Source of the DNA: Eucalyptus grandis | Taxonomy: Eukaryota; Streptophyta; Magnoliopsida; Myrtales; Myrtaceae | DNA: 64,000 bases | Assembly (NCBI RefSeq): GCF_016545825.1 | Contig: NC_052613.1 | Location: 49,458,112-49,522,111 of the forward strand | Direction: 5' to 3' | In this document: positions 23,721 to 32,752 of the stretch, piece after piece | Layout of the letters: every line of letters starts with the position of its first letter | How positions within the stretch are numbered: the first letter of the stretch is position 1 | Translations under genes and position numbers: made by a program | Notes under the pieces: generated by a model | What the model was told of the DNA's origin: nothing | Database searches by the model: none | What the model saw: the letters and a program-made list of their open reading frames with translations, nothing else

Positions 23721-24561
23721 ACTTGACCAACGCCGATCGCTGCAATGTCTTCAAAACCTAGGTAGGCATTTCACCAAACACCTAGTGTGCGTAGTTTAAT
23801 ACCAAGCCGGCTGAAGCTCCCTCGACCATTTTGAGCGAGCTTCGGCCACCACCCGTCTCTCGTTGCATTCTCTGTTGCTTTAGCATGCATCCTTAGCAGA
23901 CTTGACTCACGCTCAGGCCTCGGCTGAGCTCAAAGCCCATGGTTCTCGGAGCACCCTTCACCTGTTTGATGTAATGCCTAGCAAACGCCCATGCTCAGCT
24001 TTGTCGTTTAATCCCCGGCTAGGATGATTAGACATCGAAGTGGCATTGCAGTATGGCCAAAAATCGGGCTATGCCCCTGCCTAGCCCAAAGCACGGCCGT
24101 CGTGCCCTAGTTGGCACCTCTCGCACCGTCCGCCGTCCCCACTTGACTGATGCCGGCCACTGCTAACTCTTTAGAACTTAGGTAGGCATTTTGCCAAACA
24201 CCTAATGTGTGTAGTCTAGTACCAAGCTGGCTGAAGCTCCCCCGACCGTTTTGAGCAAGCTCTGGCCACCGCCTGTCCCCCGTTGCATTCTCTGTTGCTT
24301 TGGCATGCGTCCTTAGCGGTCTTAACTCGTGCTCGGGCCTCGGCCGAGCTCAAGGCCCACGGTTCTCGGAGCGACTACCACCTATTTAATGTAATGCCCA
24401 GCAAATGCCCATGCTTAGCTTTGTCATTTAATCCCTGGCCAGGACGATTAGACATCGAAGTGGCATCGCAATATGGTCGGAAACTGGGCTATGTCCCTGC
24501 CTAGCCCAAAGCATGGCCGTTGTGCCTTAGTTGGGCACCTCTTGTGCCGTCCCCCGTCCCC
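23721..24561 (+). repeat. 420-bp tandem duplication inside the gypsy LTR
   Basis: Copies 23721-24140 and 24141-24561 align without large gaps; for example GGTAGGCATTT occurs at 23761 and 24181. The copies differ at scattered sites, so the duplication is older than the last mutations of the LTR. Confidence 0.93.
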
Positions 24562-25654
24562 ACCTTCCTATTCGCAACCGGATAGTTGCGGAGCAAGGGT
24601 TGCGGTCCAGTAGAACACCACCCTCGACCGACCCCTTACCCCCCGACGAGCCGCTTGTCTGATGTTGGCCACCGCCTCTTTCCCTCTTGGAAGTCGCCCG
24701 AGCATCCCGCCGTCCCCATCTTTCCCATCGCGACTAGTCGGCCCGCTTGACGGGGTGTAAGCGAGCACAGTATCCGGCCCACTTGGCCTTCTTCGTTTGG
24801 GCCATCGGAAGTTCTTTTTTTTTTTTTTTTTTGGGGGGATTGGGCTGTTGGTTGGGCCCAATCCAGGCCGCATAAAGGCCCGACCACAGGTGGTCGGGCT
24901 TCGCCCCTTTTCGAGTAGGTCGACTGGCCCACCCCTAAACAGGTCGGACTCGGGCAGGTTTGATCAACTCGCCTCGGGTGGGTTTGACCGACCCGTCCCA
25001 ACCGGGTCAGGCTCGGGTTGGGTCGACAGACCCAACTTGGCCCGGCCAATTTTTTTTTTCCTTAAAAATATATATATTTAAAAAAATTCGAAAATCTAAA
25101 AAATGTAGGGTTTGGTTGGGAATTGCCATATTTTGCATTCTTAGTGTAATTAGGCATTTATTTGCTCGTATATTGATTATATCGCATGTTTAATTTGCAT
25201 ATTTAATTATGTTTAATTTCACGTGCTCAATTTTACTGCAATTAGGATCTTGGTAGCGATAATTATTATTTTAATGATTACGCACCCACATGATCACCTC
25301 GCATGTTAGTGAATAGGTGTAAAATTAATCCAAATTGCTTGACAAAAATCTTTTCTTTTAAAATGAACAAGATTAGGTACCAAAAAGGCACTAATTGGTC
25401 AATTAGTGTACTCAAGTCCTCGACCCTAGATTCTCTAGTTGCATAGGAAGCAAGGAATACTCCTATTTCTCGCTTGGTTTCTAGCCTACCCTAATAGGCT
25501 AGTGGCGACTCCTTATTGTGAAATTCTTAAGAGCACCCTGATGTCGCGCGAGGTATGGGCTTGGGAGAGTCCGTGCCTAATCATGGGTCTCAGGTCTGTC
25601 CTTTAGGTAATACCCCTAAACCTATTCCCTCCCCTTGAGGGGTAGGTCGCGACA

Positions 25655-25930
25655 GAGAGGAACTTTGACAGATTTGAAAAGGTTTGACCCTTGCATTGTA
25701 TAAGAAAAACCCAAGTGGTGCGAGTATAATCATCGACAATAGTGAGAACGAATTGTGATCCATCATGATGTGGTGTGTGTTAGGGACCCCATATATTAAT
25801 ATGAAGTAAAGAGAAAGCATTGGTGGTTCAAGATATACTAGTTGGAAAGTGTCTCAGAGGCTGTTTAGCTAGAGGGCAAACATGACATTTTGGATAAGAG
25901 AAATGTGCACTATGACCCAAATGCTAATAA
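25655..25930 (-). pseudogene. copia integrase N-terminal remnant (element B)
   Basis: Broken minus-strand frames read as HHCC finger (LGHSAHFSYPKCHVCPLAKQ) followed by a VLTIVDDYTRTTWVFLIQCK block with the first catalytic Asp. The homology stops at the gypsy LTR end at 25654. Confidence 0.75.
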
Positions 25931-26087
25931 GAAATCAGATTTTTATTACTGATAACAGAATTACAAGAAGTGCCTTCATTGAATAAATCAAAATCTTTTA
26001 GGAAATTGGTCCAAAAATAAAGTCCTTGAGCAATACTACCCAAGCCCATCAGTCTACCGATTGAAAGGTCTTGAAAGAAGCAGTTAT

Positions 26088-26435
26088 CTAATTGAATATG
26101 ACATGACAAGAATTATCTTCGCAAGTTTTTGAGATAGATAAAAGATTGAACTCAAATTCTGCAATATGAATGACATTTTTTAGGACAATATTGGAACTAA
26201 GATGAACAGTCCCAATTTTGGTGACATGAGTGATATTTCCATTTGGAAGGTGGACATAATATAAGTGTGGACTCTTTTGAATATGGGAAAATAATTTTTC
26301 ATTGCAAATTATGTGGTCATTGGTACCCGAATCAATTATCCATGCATCAATGGATATTGAGTGCGTCTTGGAAAGGAGAGTACCTGAAAAACTTGCAGCT
26401 TTGTCATTTGTGGTTAATTGATCCAAAGCTTTCAT
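26088..26435 (-). pseudogene. copia protease region (element B)
   Basis: The minus-strand ORF carries WIIDSGTNDHIICNEKLFS: the D-S-G active site of the copia aspartic protease in the usual context WIIDSGA(T)xH. It is followed by LPNGNITHVTKIGTVHLS and the FNLLSISK block. Confidence 0.88.
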
Positions 26436-26489
26436 GATATTTTGGTATTGATATTGGGTAATTGGTCAGTACATCCCATCAGTACTTAA

Positions 26490-28046
26490 TGCTGAAACCT
26501 AATAAGCAGAAAATTCTTTTTCCCTTTTTTCTTTATCACCCGGCTTGACATGGAATTTCCAACATGTTTCAATTGTATGATGCAAGCATTTGCAATATTC
26601 ACAATATTTTTCTTTATTTTTTGAATTTTTCCCACCTGATTTATGTGATGATGTGGCATTTCGTGGTCCATTGGATGTTTTACATGCGGGTACTGTCGTG
26701 GCTAAATAATAAGCATTGGATTTAGGTGCGTTGGATGAGACATAATGGTTGTCGAATCTCACTTGGTAACCACCGTTGGATCTAAGTAAACTGATGGGCG
26801 AGTTTGGACCGTCGGATGGCCCCTTTTGATTGTGGCCATCCATCTGCTTAGGGTTGCCTCCTTCACTTCTCACGGCCGCCACTCGTCCAGCACTCCCGAT
26901 GCTTGCAAGTCCTTCATGGCTGCCGAGCAACAAGCTAGAACCTCCTGTGTCGAGACCCCTAGTGCTTGCAAATCCTCCATGGACTTCGAGTAGCGAGCTG
27001 GATCCTGCTGTGAGGGCTGTAAGAGCGACACCATAGCTTGTCTTCGCATGCTCGACTGTCACCAACCTCTGGCTCTTCTCTTGGACAACTAGCTGGTAAA
27101 TCTGGCCGAGCGACAATGTTGGCTCCATCATCAAGATCTGTGACTTGAATGGTGAGTATGTTTCGTTCAAGCTCAACAAAAAACGTGTTACTTTCTCTCT
27201 TTCCCTCTCTGCCCGATATTGACAAAGCATTGTCTCAGGTCCCTCGAGCTACTCTTCGGCCACCTCGAGCTCATTCCATAGAGCTGAGAGTCGATTGAAG
27301 CAAGCGGTAACCAAGAGTTTCCTTTGCTTCAATTCAGAGAGTGCCTGGGTTATGGTGAACAATTTCACCCGATCAAGCCTCACATACATTTCACGGATGC
27401 TTTCCCAGATGGTTTTTGAGTCCTCCATTGGTGGGAGCCCGGCTGCAACTTTCGCCGAGATGCAATCTCCAATCCAGGTACGTACTAGTTGATTACATCT
27501 CCTCTAGTGCCGCTGTAAGCATCATTAGTCGAGTATGGAATTGATCCATCAAGAAATCCCTCCTTGTCTTTGTCTTTGGTGACAAGAGCTTGATAGAAAT
27601 CATGTGCCTAGGTGCTGTAGTTATTGGGTCCAACGAGCTGGAGGTTGATGAGGCGCTGTAGTTATTGGGATGGCCGCTGTTCACCGGAAATTCATAGGGC
27701 AGGTATCTGGGTTGGGGAACCAGGTAGGGATTTATCCCCATATTCGGTGGAATCGACCCGGGTTTGTGACCCAGTCCTCCCAAACTCGATCCTCTAATTG
27801 GGCTCGTATTGCCTCAACTCCATCGGGCCGAATTCCTCCTCCAGACTATCCATGTTGGACCCACGTGTAGCTCGGTCTGGCGGTTGGATGCCAGTTGAAG
27901 TGTGCCCATGGGATTGGGCCAGAGACCTATGCTGGAGTGGGTGTAGGTGCAAACTGATGTGTCGAAGAACATTGTTTGTCGGTTTCATCCGAAACGTGCT
28001 GATGTGTAGGATCGGTGATTTGTGGAGATGAGGGAGTTTCCTCCAT
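26490..28046 (-). pseudogene. copia gag (element B)
   Basis: The putative start codon is at 28044-28046 (MEETPSSPQITDPTHQHVSD). Shifted frames continue through 27493-27783. The block 26499-27230 has FLLSLNETYSPFKSQILMME and a CEYCKCLHHTIETC zinc knuckle (C-x2-C-x4-H-x4-C). Capsid-like text between 27240 and 27480 is readable only in pieces. Multiple frame changes. Confidence 0.8.
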
Positions 28047-28207
28047 TGATTTGTGCCTTTTGGCGTGATATCAGAAAAAAGAAAAATAAAAAGGTTTTGA
28101 ATTCCTACTCGGTGGCTGACTTGTTTTGCAGAATTGAAGTTACAACAATAAGTTAGAAAGGAACCGAAGGCAATTGTTGGGTTGCGGAAGCTAGGTTAGG
28201 ATTAATG

Positions 28208-28220
28208 CACTCTAATACCA
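28208..28220 (-). other. Primer-binding site of element B
   Basis: Plus-strand CACTCTAATACCA reads TGGTATTAGAGTG on the element strand, near the tRNA-Met complement TGGTATCAGAGC. Confidence 0.75.
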
Positions 28221-28230
28221 TATCATAAAT

Positions 28231-28640
28231 TGAAGAGTGTTTTGGAGGAAATTGTAATATGTATTTCTATGTATATTGTACAATTACATTGCTCTATTTT
28301 TCTTTTGTGACTTGGGAACCGTCGTATAACCAGCAGCCAGTGACGCAAACCCGGGGCAGCACCGCAGGGACCCACCTCCCACAGCATCGCAGGTAAGTTG
28401 CGCAATTGCGCATGCTGGGGCTCAAACCTCCCCCCTACCGCAATTAGAGGGGGAAAGGCCCAAGCCAGTGCGCCCATAGCAGGGTGGGTTACATTGCTCT
28501 ATTTATACCGCTAGAGAAAAAAAAAACAGGAAAGGAAATGATTACATTATGATTACTTCCTACTTTACCAAGCTAATCAAGGATTAATTGAATCAATTAA
28601 TAGATAACCAGAATCGGTATCTCCCATCATATTTCCAACA
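28231..28640 (-). repeat. 5' LTR of element B, split by a SINE
   Basis: Starts TGAAGAGTGTTTTGGAGGAA and ends CATATTTCCAACA. The start is similar to that of the LTR at 29261 (TGAAGGGAATTTGGGGGAAA). Without the SINE and one target copy it is about 205 bp. Confidence 0.75.
28300..28488 (-). mobile_element. tRNA-derived SINE, 16-bp target duplication
   Basis: A 189-bp insertion flanked by TTACATTGCTCTATTT (28284-28299 and 28489-28504). On the minus strand it begins CCCACCCTGCTATGGGCGCA. It has a plausible RNA polymerase III A box near GGGCGCACTGGCTTGG and a B box near GGAGGTTTGAGCCCC, and it ends in an A-rich tail (CACAAAAGAAAA). Length, orientation of the boxes, tail and long target duplication all fit a SINE. 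Confidence 0.82.
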
Positions 28641-28669
28641 AATAGTTCAATTTCATTTATAGAGTTTGA

Positions 28670-28885
28670 ATGGACATAAATTGAACAAACACATGAACTC
28701 AAGAGATACATGAACTTAACAGATACATGTACCGAATAGACTCATAAATGCAAGAGATATATGAATTGAAGATATTCATGAACTGAAGAGATTCATAAAC
28801 TTAACAAATACATGAACCAAAGAGATTCATGAACTTGAAGATATTCATGAACTTAACTGATACATGAACTGAAGAGATATGTCTC
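28670..28885. repeat. Imperfect short tandem repeat region
   Basis: Many variants of AGATACATGAACTTAAC / AGATTCATGAACTGAAG follow each other with a spacing near 20 bp. They are degraded but clearly periodic. Confidence 0.75.
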
Positions 28886-28944
28886 ATTTTACGCACTTAC
28901 GTCGATCTATTAAGCCATAATTACAACAAAAAAGTGGGCTTCAC

Positions 28945-28947
<3 letters not shown>

Positions 28948-28999
<52 letters not shown>
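28948..28999 (+). repeat. (GA)n microsatellite
   Basis: About 26 uninterrupted GA/AG units. The ORFs across it on both strands are low-complexity artefacts. Confidence 0.97.
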
Positions 29000-29000
<1 letters not shown>

Positions 29001-29001
<1 letters not shown>

Positions 29002-29225
29002 CTTTTCTTCCTACTGGTTCCGTAAGTCCCACAATCGCAACACCACCTCTGCGGTTATTCACAACCCTGCAATCGAGAGGGCACACATCCACTTCCCGGA
29101 GCTGCAGCTCTCGGACGCTATTGCCCTCGCTAGCACCGGTGTCTTATCCAGAGGCACCAGATCGGCATCTTTGATGCCCGCGCAAATGCGCCTCGGAGCC
29201 ACCGGCAAACTTTCCTGGAGCTTTT
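29001..29225. other. GC-balanced exon-like segment, unidentified
   Basis: A 225-bp block of coding-like composition between the GA tract and the LTR at 29261. The minus strand has an open frame reading RRICAGIKDADLVPLDKTPV then LARAIASESCSSGKWMCALS. The plus strand is also open. No family recognised; it could be a captured or decayed exon. Confidence 0.3.
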
Positions 29226-29260
29226 GAAAGAAGTCGAAGAAGAAATGCGGAAGTCGAAAA

Positions 29261-29456
29261 TGAAGGGAATTTGGGGGAAATTTTGTATTTCTTCAATTTG
29301 AAAGATTACATGTACAATATAATGTATAAATAGTACAAAGTATATACAAAGAAAGGAAGGAATATATTCTAAGGAATCAATTCTAATCTTAGATTGATTT
29401 AATGTATCAATCTCAATCCGGATTGATTTCCTTCATCTCGAGCATATCTTCTAACA
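29261..29456 (-). repeat. 3' LTR of element C (about 196 bp)
   Basis: Starts TGAAGGGAATTTGGGGGAAA and ends GAGCATATCTTCTAACA, so in element orientation TGTTAGAAGATATGCTC...CA. The start resembles the LTR of element B. Confidence 0.78.
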
Positions 29457-29479
29457 TTTCCCCTCAAGCTGGTGGCTTA

Positions 29480-29966
29480 TAAATGCCCAAAACACCTAGT
29501 TTGCTCAATAGGTATACACGTTGTCTTTGATATAGAGGTTTGGTGAAGATATTAGCAGGCTGCTCCATGGTTCCGATTCCTCTTGTCTCAATTATTCCTT
29601 CCTGGATCTTATCTCAAGTAAAATGACAATCCACTACTATGTGTTTTGTTCTTTCATATACTATGAGATTCCCCACAAGTTTGAGAGCTACATCATCGTC
29701 ACAAAATAGTTTGGTTGGTCCCTTAACTTGTACCCAAGGTCTTGAAGTATGCCTTGTATATATACCATCCCACAAGTGGTTTTTGCCATGGCTCAATATT
29801 ATGCTTCAGCTGAAGACAATGAGACAATTGATTGTTTTTTCCATGAAATCAAAGATTCTCCCAATTTAATACAGAAACTAATGATGGACCTTCAACTCAT
29901 GAGACATGTTGCATAATCTACATCACAATAGGCTGTCATTTACATGTTGTATTTTTTGGAAAGAAG
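29480..29966 (-). pseudogene. copia RNase H / RT C-terminal remnant (element C)
   Basis: The minus-strand ORF 29614-29796 includes PTKLFCDDDVALKLVGNLIV then YERTKHIVVDCHFT, the copia RNase H C-terminal block (here the usual NxxA has become a variant). Flanking frames are broken. The matching RT end lies past the solo LTR. Confidence 0.78.
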
Positions 29967-30850
29967 TGTTGGAGAAATCCTCGTGAAGAGTTTTGAAGTT
30001 GACAAAACGTTTCCATCAGTCTAGTCTGAAGGTCAGCAGACTCTGTTGGTTAAAGTCGAAGACTTCCGGACAACCGAGACTCAAGACTCAAAGTCTATCC
30101 TCATTGACAGCCACGATCCGTTGAAGAAAGGTTATCCCGAACTGAATGTTTTGCTCAGATTTAACCTTATCATCGGAGAAGATCTCATGGCTGGAGAAGA
30201 CGACGTAATCCTTTGATTAATCAAATTTGATTCAATGACTGAAGATTCGATGATTATCTAAATATTATTGGAAGGTTCTACTTATGGAAACCGAGATCCC
30301 GATTGTATGGGCGAACAGATTGATGGGCTATCAACACGTTCCTTTAATAGCTCGAATGATCTTCCTAATTGATTCCGTCCAACGGGTAGATTGGAGGAAT
30401 TCCTATGGTAAGTGCCAACGGGTATGATGGCATAAAGGAGTATATAAGGAAGACGTCCTTAGTTGTTCGAGGTAGTGCGCGATAGAAAAATTCCAAAGTC
30501 TGAAGCTCTTATTTGTTTAGATAAATCCTTTGAGCGAATACTTGTATACAAAAGAGAGTCTATATTTGTGAGAGACCTTGAGGAGGTGTGGTAGTACATC
30601 TACACTGTGGAATCAAGGCAAAGCTGTGCTATAACTACTCTTTTGATTATAGTGAAATCCAGCCGGTGGGCTGTCAGTGCGGAAGAGTGGACGTAGGCTT
30701 GGAAAAGCTGAACCACTATAAATCCTGTGTTCCAATTTCTCTCTTCCTACCTTGATCGTATTTCAATTTGTTAAGAATTGCTTCTGTATATCGACAAATT
30801 GTTTGTGCGCCTATTCACCCCCCCTCTAGGTGTTTATACTAGCAATATCA
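29967..30850 (+). repeat. Solo LTR of a Sirevirus-type copia element
   Basis: 884 bp, TGTTGGAGAAATCCTCGTGA to GTTTATACTAGCAATATCA, flanked by AGAAG on both sides (29962-29966 and 30851-30855). It carries the CACCCCCCCTCTAGGTG hallmark near its 3' end, as in the LTRs at 4706, 5540 and 14191, but in plus orientation. No internal sequence adjoins it, so it is the product of LTR-LTR recombination. Confidence 0.93.
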
Positions 30851-30939
30851 AGAAGTGACCCAAGTCCTAAGCATTTCTTTAAGTACTTTATGACCTTTAA
30901 AGTGGCATCATACGGGACTTAGGATGGTGTTGAGGTAGA

Positions 30940-32752
30940 TACCACTTTAACTACAACCACGTTGTATGAGTCGCCTATCTCAATTTTGAAATTTCTTTCT
31001 TGGTGTCGAGAGTTACCACCCCCGTTTGCTATCCCGTGAGACGGGTCGGCTCTTTGACAATGCCAGAATTAGGAACCCCAACCTAATTGCTATCACGTTG
31101 GTTCAATCCGGTCATCCCGTGGCTCCATTTTGAGCCGTCTAGAGTAAAAGTCGAGCATCACTCTCATGTGCATGTTTATGTGATTGGAAAATAAAAATCA
31201 TCACCCACTGTAAGTATGATTTCTCTGCACTTGTTCACTTTTGATTGAAACTTTCCTTTTTCAGATTTGTGGAAATCAATCGATGTCCTAAGTGATCTAG
31301 GTTTATAATTGAAAATTTTGACAACCACTCTTGATAATGAACCTTGAATATAAATTTCAAGCTCCTTTGATCTAGCCCTATGGAACATATGGTTTTATCT
31401 AAATTTTCAATTATGGGCTCAAAATCACGTTTTATATAGATCCTTTCAAGTCAATATTATATTTTGGGGCACAAAAATGGAGATCACATTTTCCATCAAA
31501 TTTTTTCTTTCTCGCATTTTGAAATTAAAATTCAAATCACATTTCGTGTATAGATTACCCAAAATAAAAGTCAACTCATTTTTGTAGGAGTAAAACCACA
31601 AATCAACCTTTCAAAATTGATGCCACATTTTCATATGAAACTTTTGGAATGGAGTGAACATTCGATTGATAGCCATAGATTGATCTTTTAATGATGTCTC
31701 ATCTTACGATAAAATCTTGCTGAGATACTATTCCCGTAAATAGGGACTATGGGATGGGTACCATCGCCTCAATTCCATTGTAAGGGGCGACTTCATAGAA
31801 AGATCAATTTTTCACTCACATACTGACATTGCCTTCATTTCACAGGTCATGTGTCATGACACTTCTTGAGCTTTCCTCGCTTGACCATGCCAACAAGTGG
31901 ACTTTAGAACTAGGACAGGAATTAATTTTCACGCTCATATATGCAAGTGCATTTTGTATGGTATCATTGTCTTTATCCTTTTTAATAATAATTTCCGTTT
32001 TGGGTTTCGATTGTGGGCCCAATCAAATGCTTTTGTAAATTATGCAACTCATATTTTTGAGTAATGAAATTTGATTTCGTAAAAATCATCATTTTTAAAA
32101 ATAAAATAAAAATTGAAGTGTTTCAAACTGACCCTGGGGCCGAGCCTTCATGCATTACCTTTAAAATGTTTTGAAAATGAATTTTAAGAAGAACTTGTGT
32201 GAGATTTTATCTTTTCATTTAGTCAATTTCGCAAGTTAACCCGCAAGACGATGCTTTTGAGATAATAAGGTTGTCAACATTACAGTAGGAATTTCTTGTG
32301 CAACAACCGATTTGTTTATCCATTTTTGCCAAAACAGGTTAAGAGAAATACCTCCTAATGAAGTAAATGAGGAATGAAGGTTGCCTATGAGTGAGTTGGA
32401 AACATGCCACCAAGTCCCTCAAAATAGGGAGATCCCACTTATGTACTCATTTGTGGAATCAATTGCAATTGGCAGCCACTTCTTTTAAGGCACCAAAGCG
32501 AATTGACCCAAACTTGCAAATAGGAGTCACAAGCAAAGAGATAGAAATGCCTATCGTCAATGATGATCACCTACCTTGACAAAAGAAGGATTCAAATGGA
32601 ATGGCTGACTCTCGAACTGAGGAAGAGGGTCACCATTGTGTCTGACTGGAACAACGAACAATCACTCAACGATTAAAAAACAGTGTATCACGTTCCTAAA
32701 TCCTTAATGCACATCAGTATAGAAATGATGCATCCCTTCTCGTGTGTAGGGG
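30940..32752 (+). mobile_element. Probable internal 3' remnant of a gypsy element
   Basis: Lies between the copia remnant and the gypsy LTR at 32753, with no recognised protein domain. The last bases (GTGTGTAGGGG) resemble a short polypurine tract before TGTTGACACC. Assigned by position only; 31000-31150 has LTR- or leader-like text of unknown origin. Confidence 0.45.

Larger units (their letters stand above)
18726..25654 (+). mobile_element. Ty3/gypsy derivative, 5' truncated, without visible pol
   Basis: Plus-strand order: gag C-terminal half (18733-19490), long non-coding stretch (19490-23127) with two minisatellites, polypurine tract AAAGAGGGGCAGC (23127-23139), 3' LTR 23140-25654. I see no RT, RNase H or integrase motif between gag and LTR, so pol was deleted or never present, as in large non-autonomous gypsy derivatives. 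The left edge is a blunt junction with copia element A, with no 5' LTR. The right edge abuts a copia integrase remnant at 25655. Confidence 0.8.
23140..25654 (+). repeat. 3' LTR of the gypsy derivative (2.5 kb)
   Basis: Starts TGTTGACACCTAATTTGTCT immediately after a polypurine tract and ends GGGTAGGTCGCGACA. The last 500 bases match the ends of the LTRs at 32753-35698 and 54269-57006 (GGGAGGGTCCGTGCC, AGTAATCCATTAACC and CGCGACA words). The first 1.4 kb is GC-rich and differs from those copies. It holds a (GA)n tract and a 420-bp tandem duplication. Confidence 0.85.
25655..28640 (-). mobile_element. Second type of Ty1/copia element (element B), 3' truncated
   Basis: In minus-strand order: LTR 28231-28640, primer-binding site at 28208-28220, gag (about 26490-28046), protease (26088-26435), and the start of integrase (25655-25930), where it is cut by the gypsy LTR. 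RT, RNase H and 3' LTR are missing. Its short LTR (about 205 bp without the SINE insertion) places it apart from the Sirevirus-like elements. Confidence 0.85.
29261..30940 (-). mobile_element. Copia remnant (element C) interrupted by a solo LTR
   Basis: In minus orientation, the 3' LTR is at 29261-29456. The polypurine tract next to it reads TTTCCCCTCAAGCTGGTGG on the plus strand. RNase H/RT text follows at 29480-29966 and resumes at 30856-30940 (DATLKVIKYL). A Sirevirus-type solo LTR sits in between. The rest of the element is missing beyond about 30940. Confidence 0.8.

Noticed and set aside
28910..29227. ORFs reading RERERER or SLSLSLS
   Set aside because: Pure (GA)n microsatellite translation.
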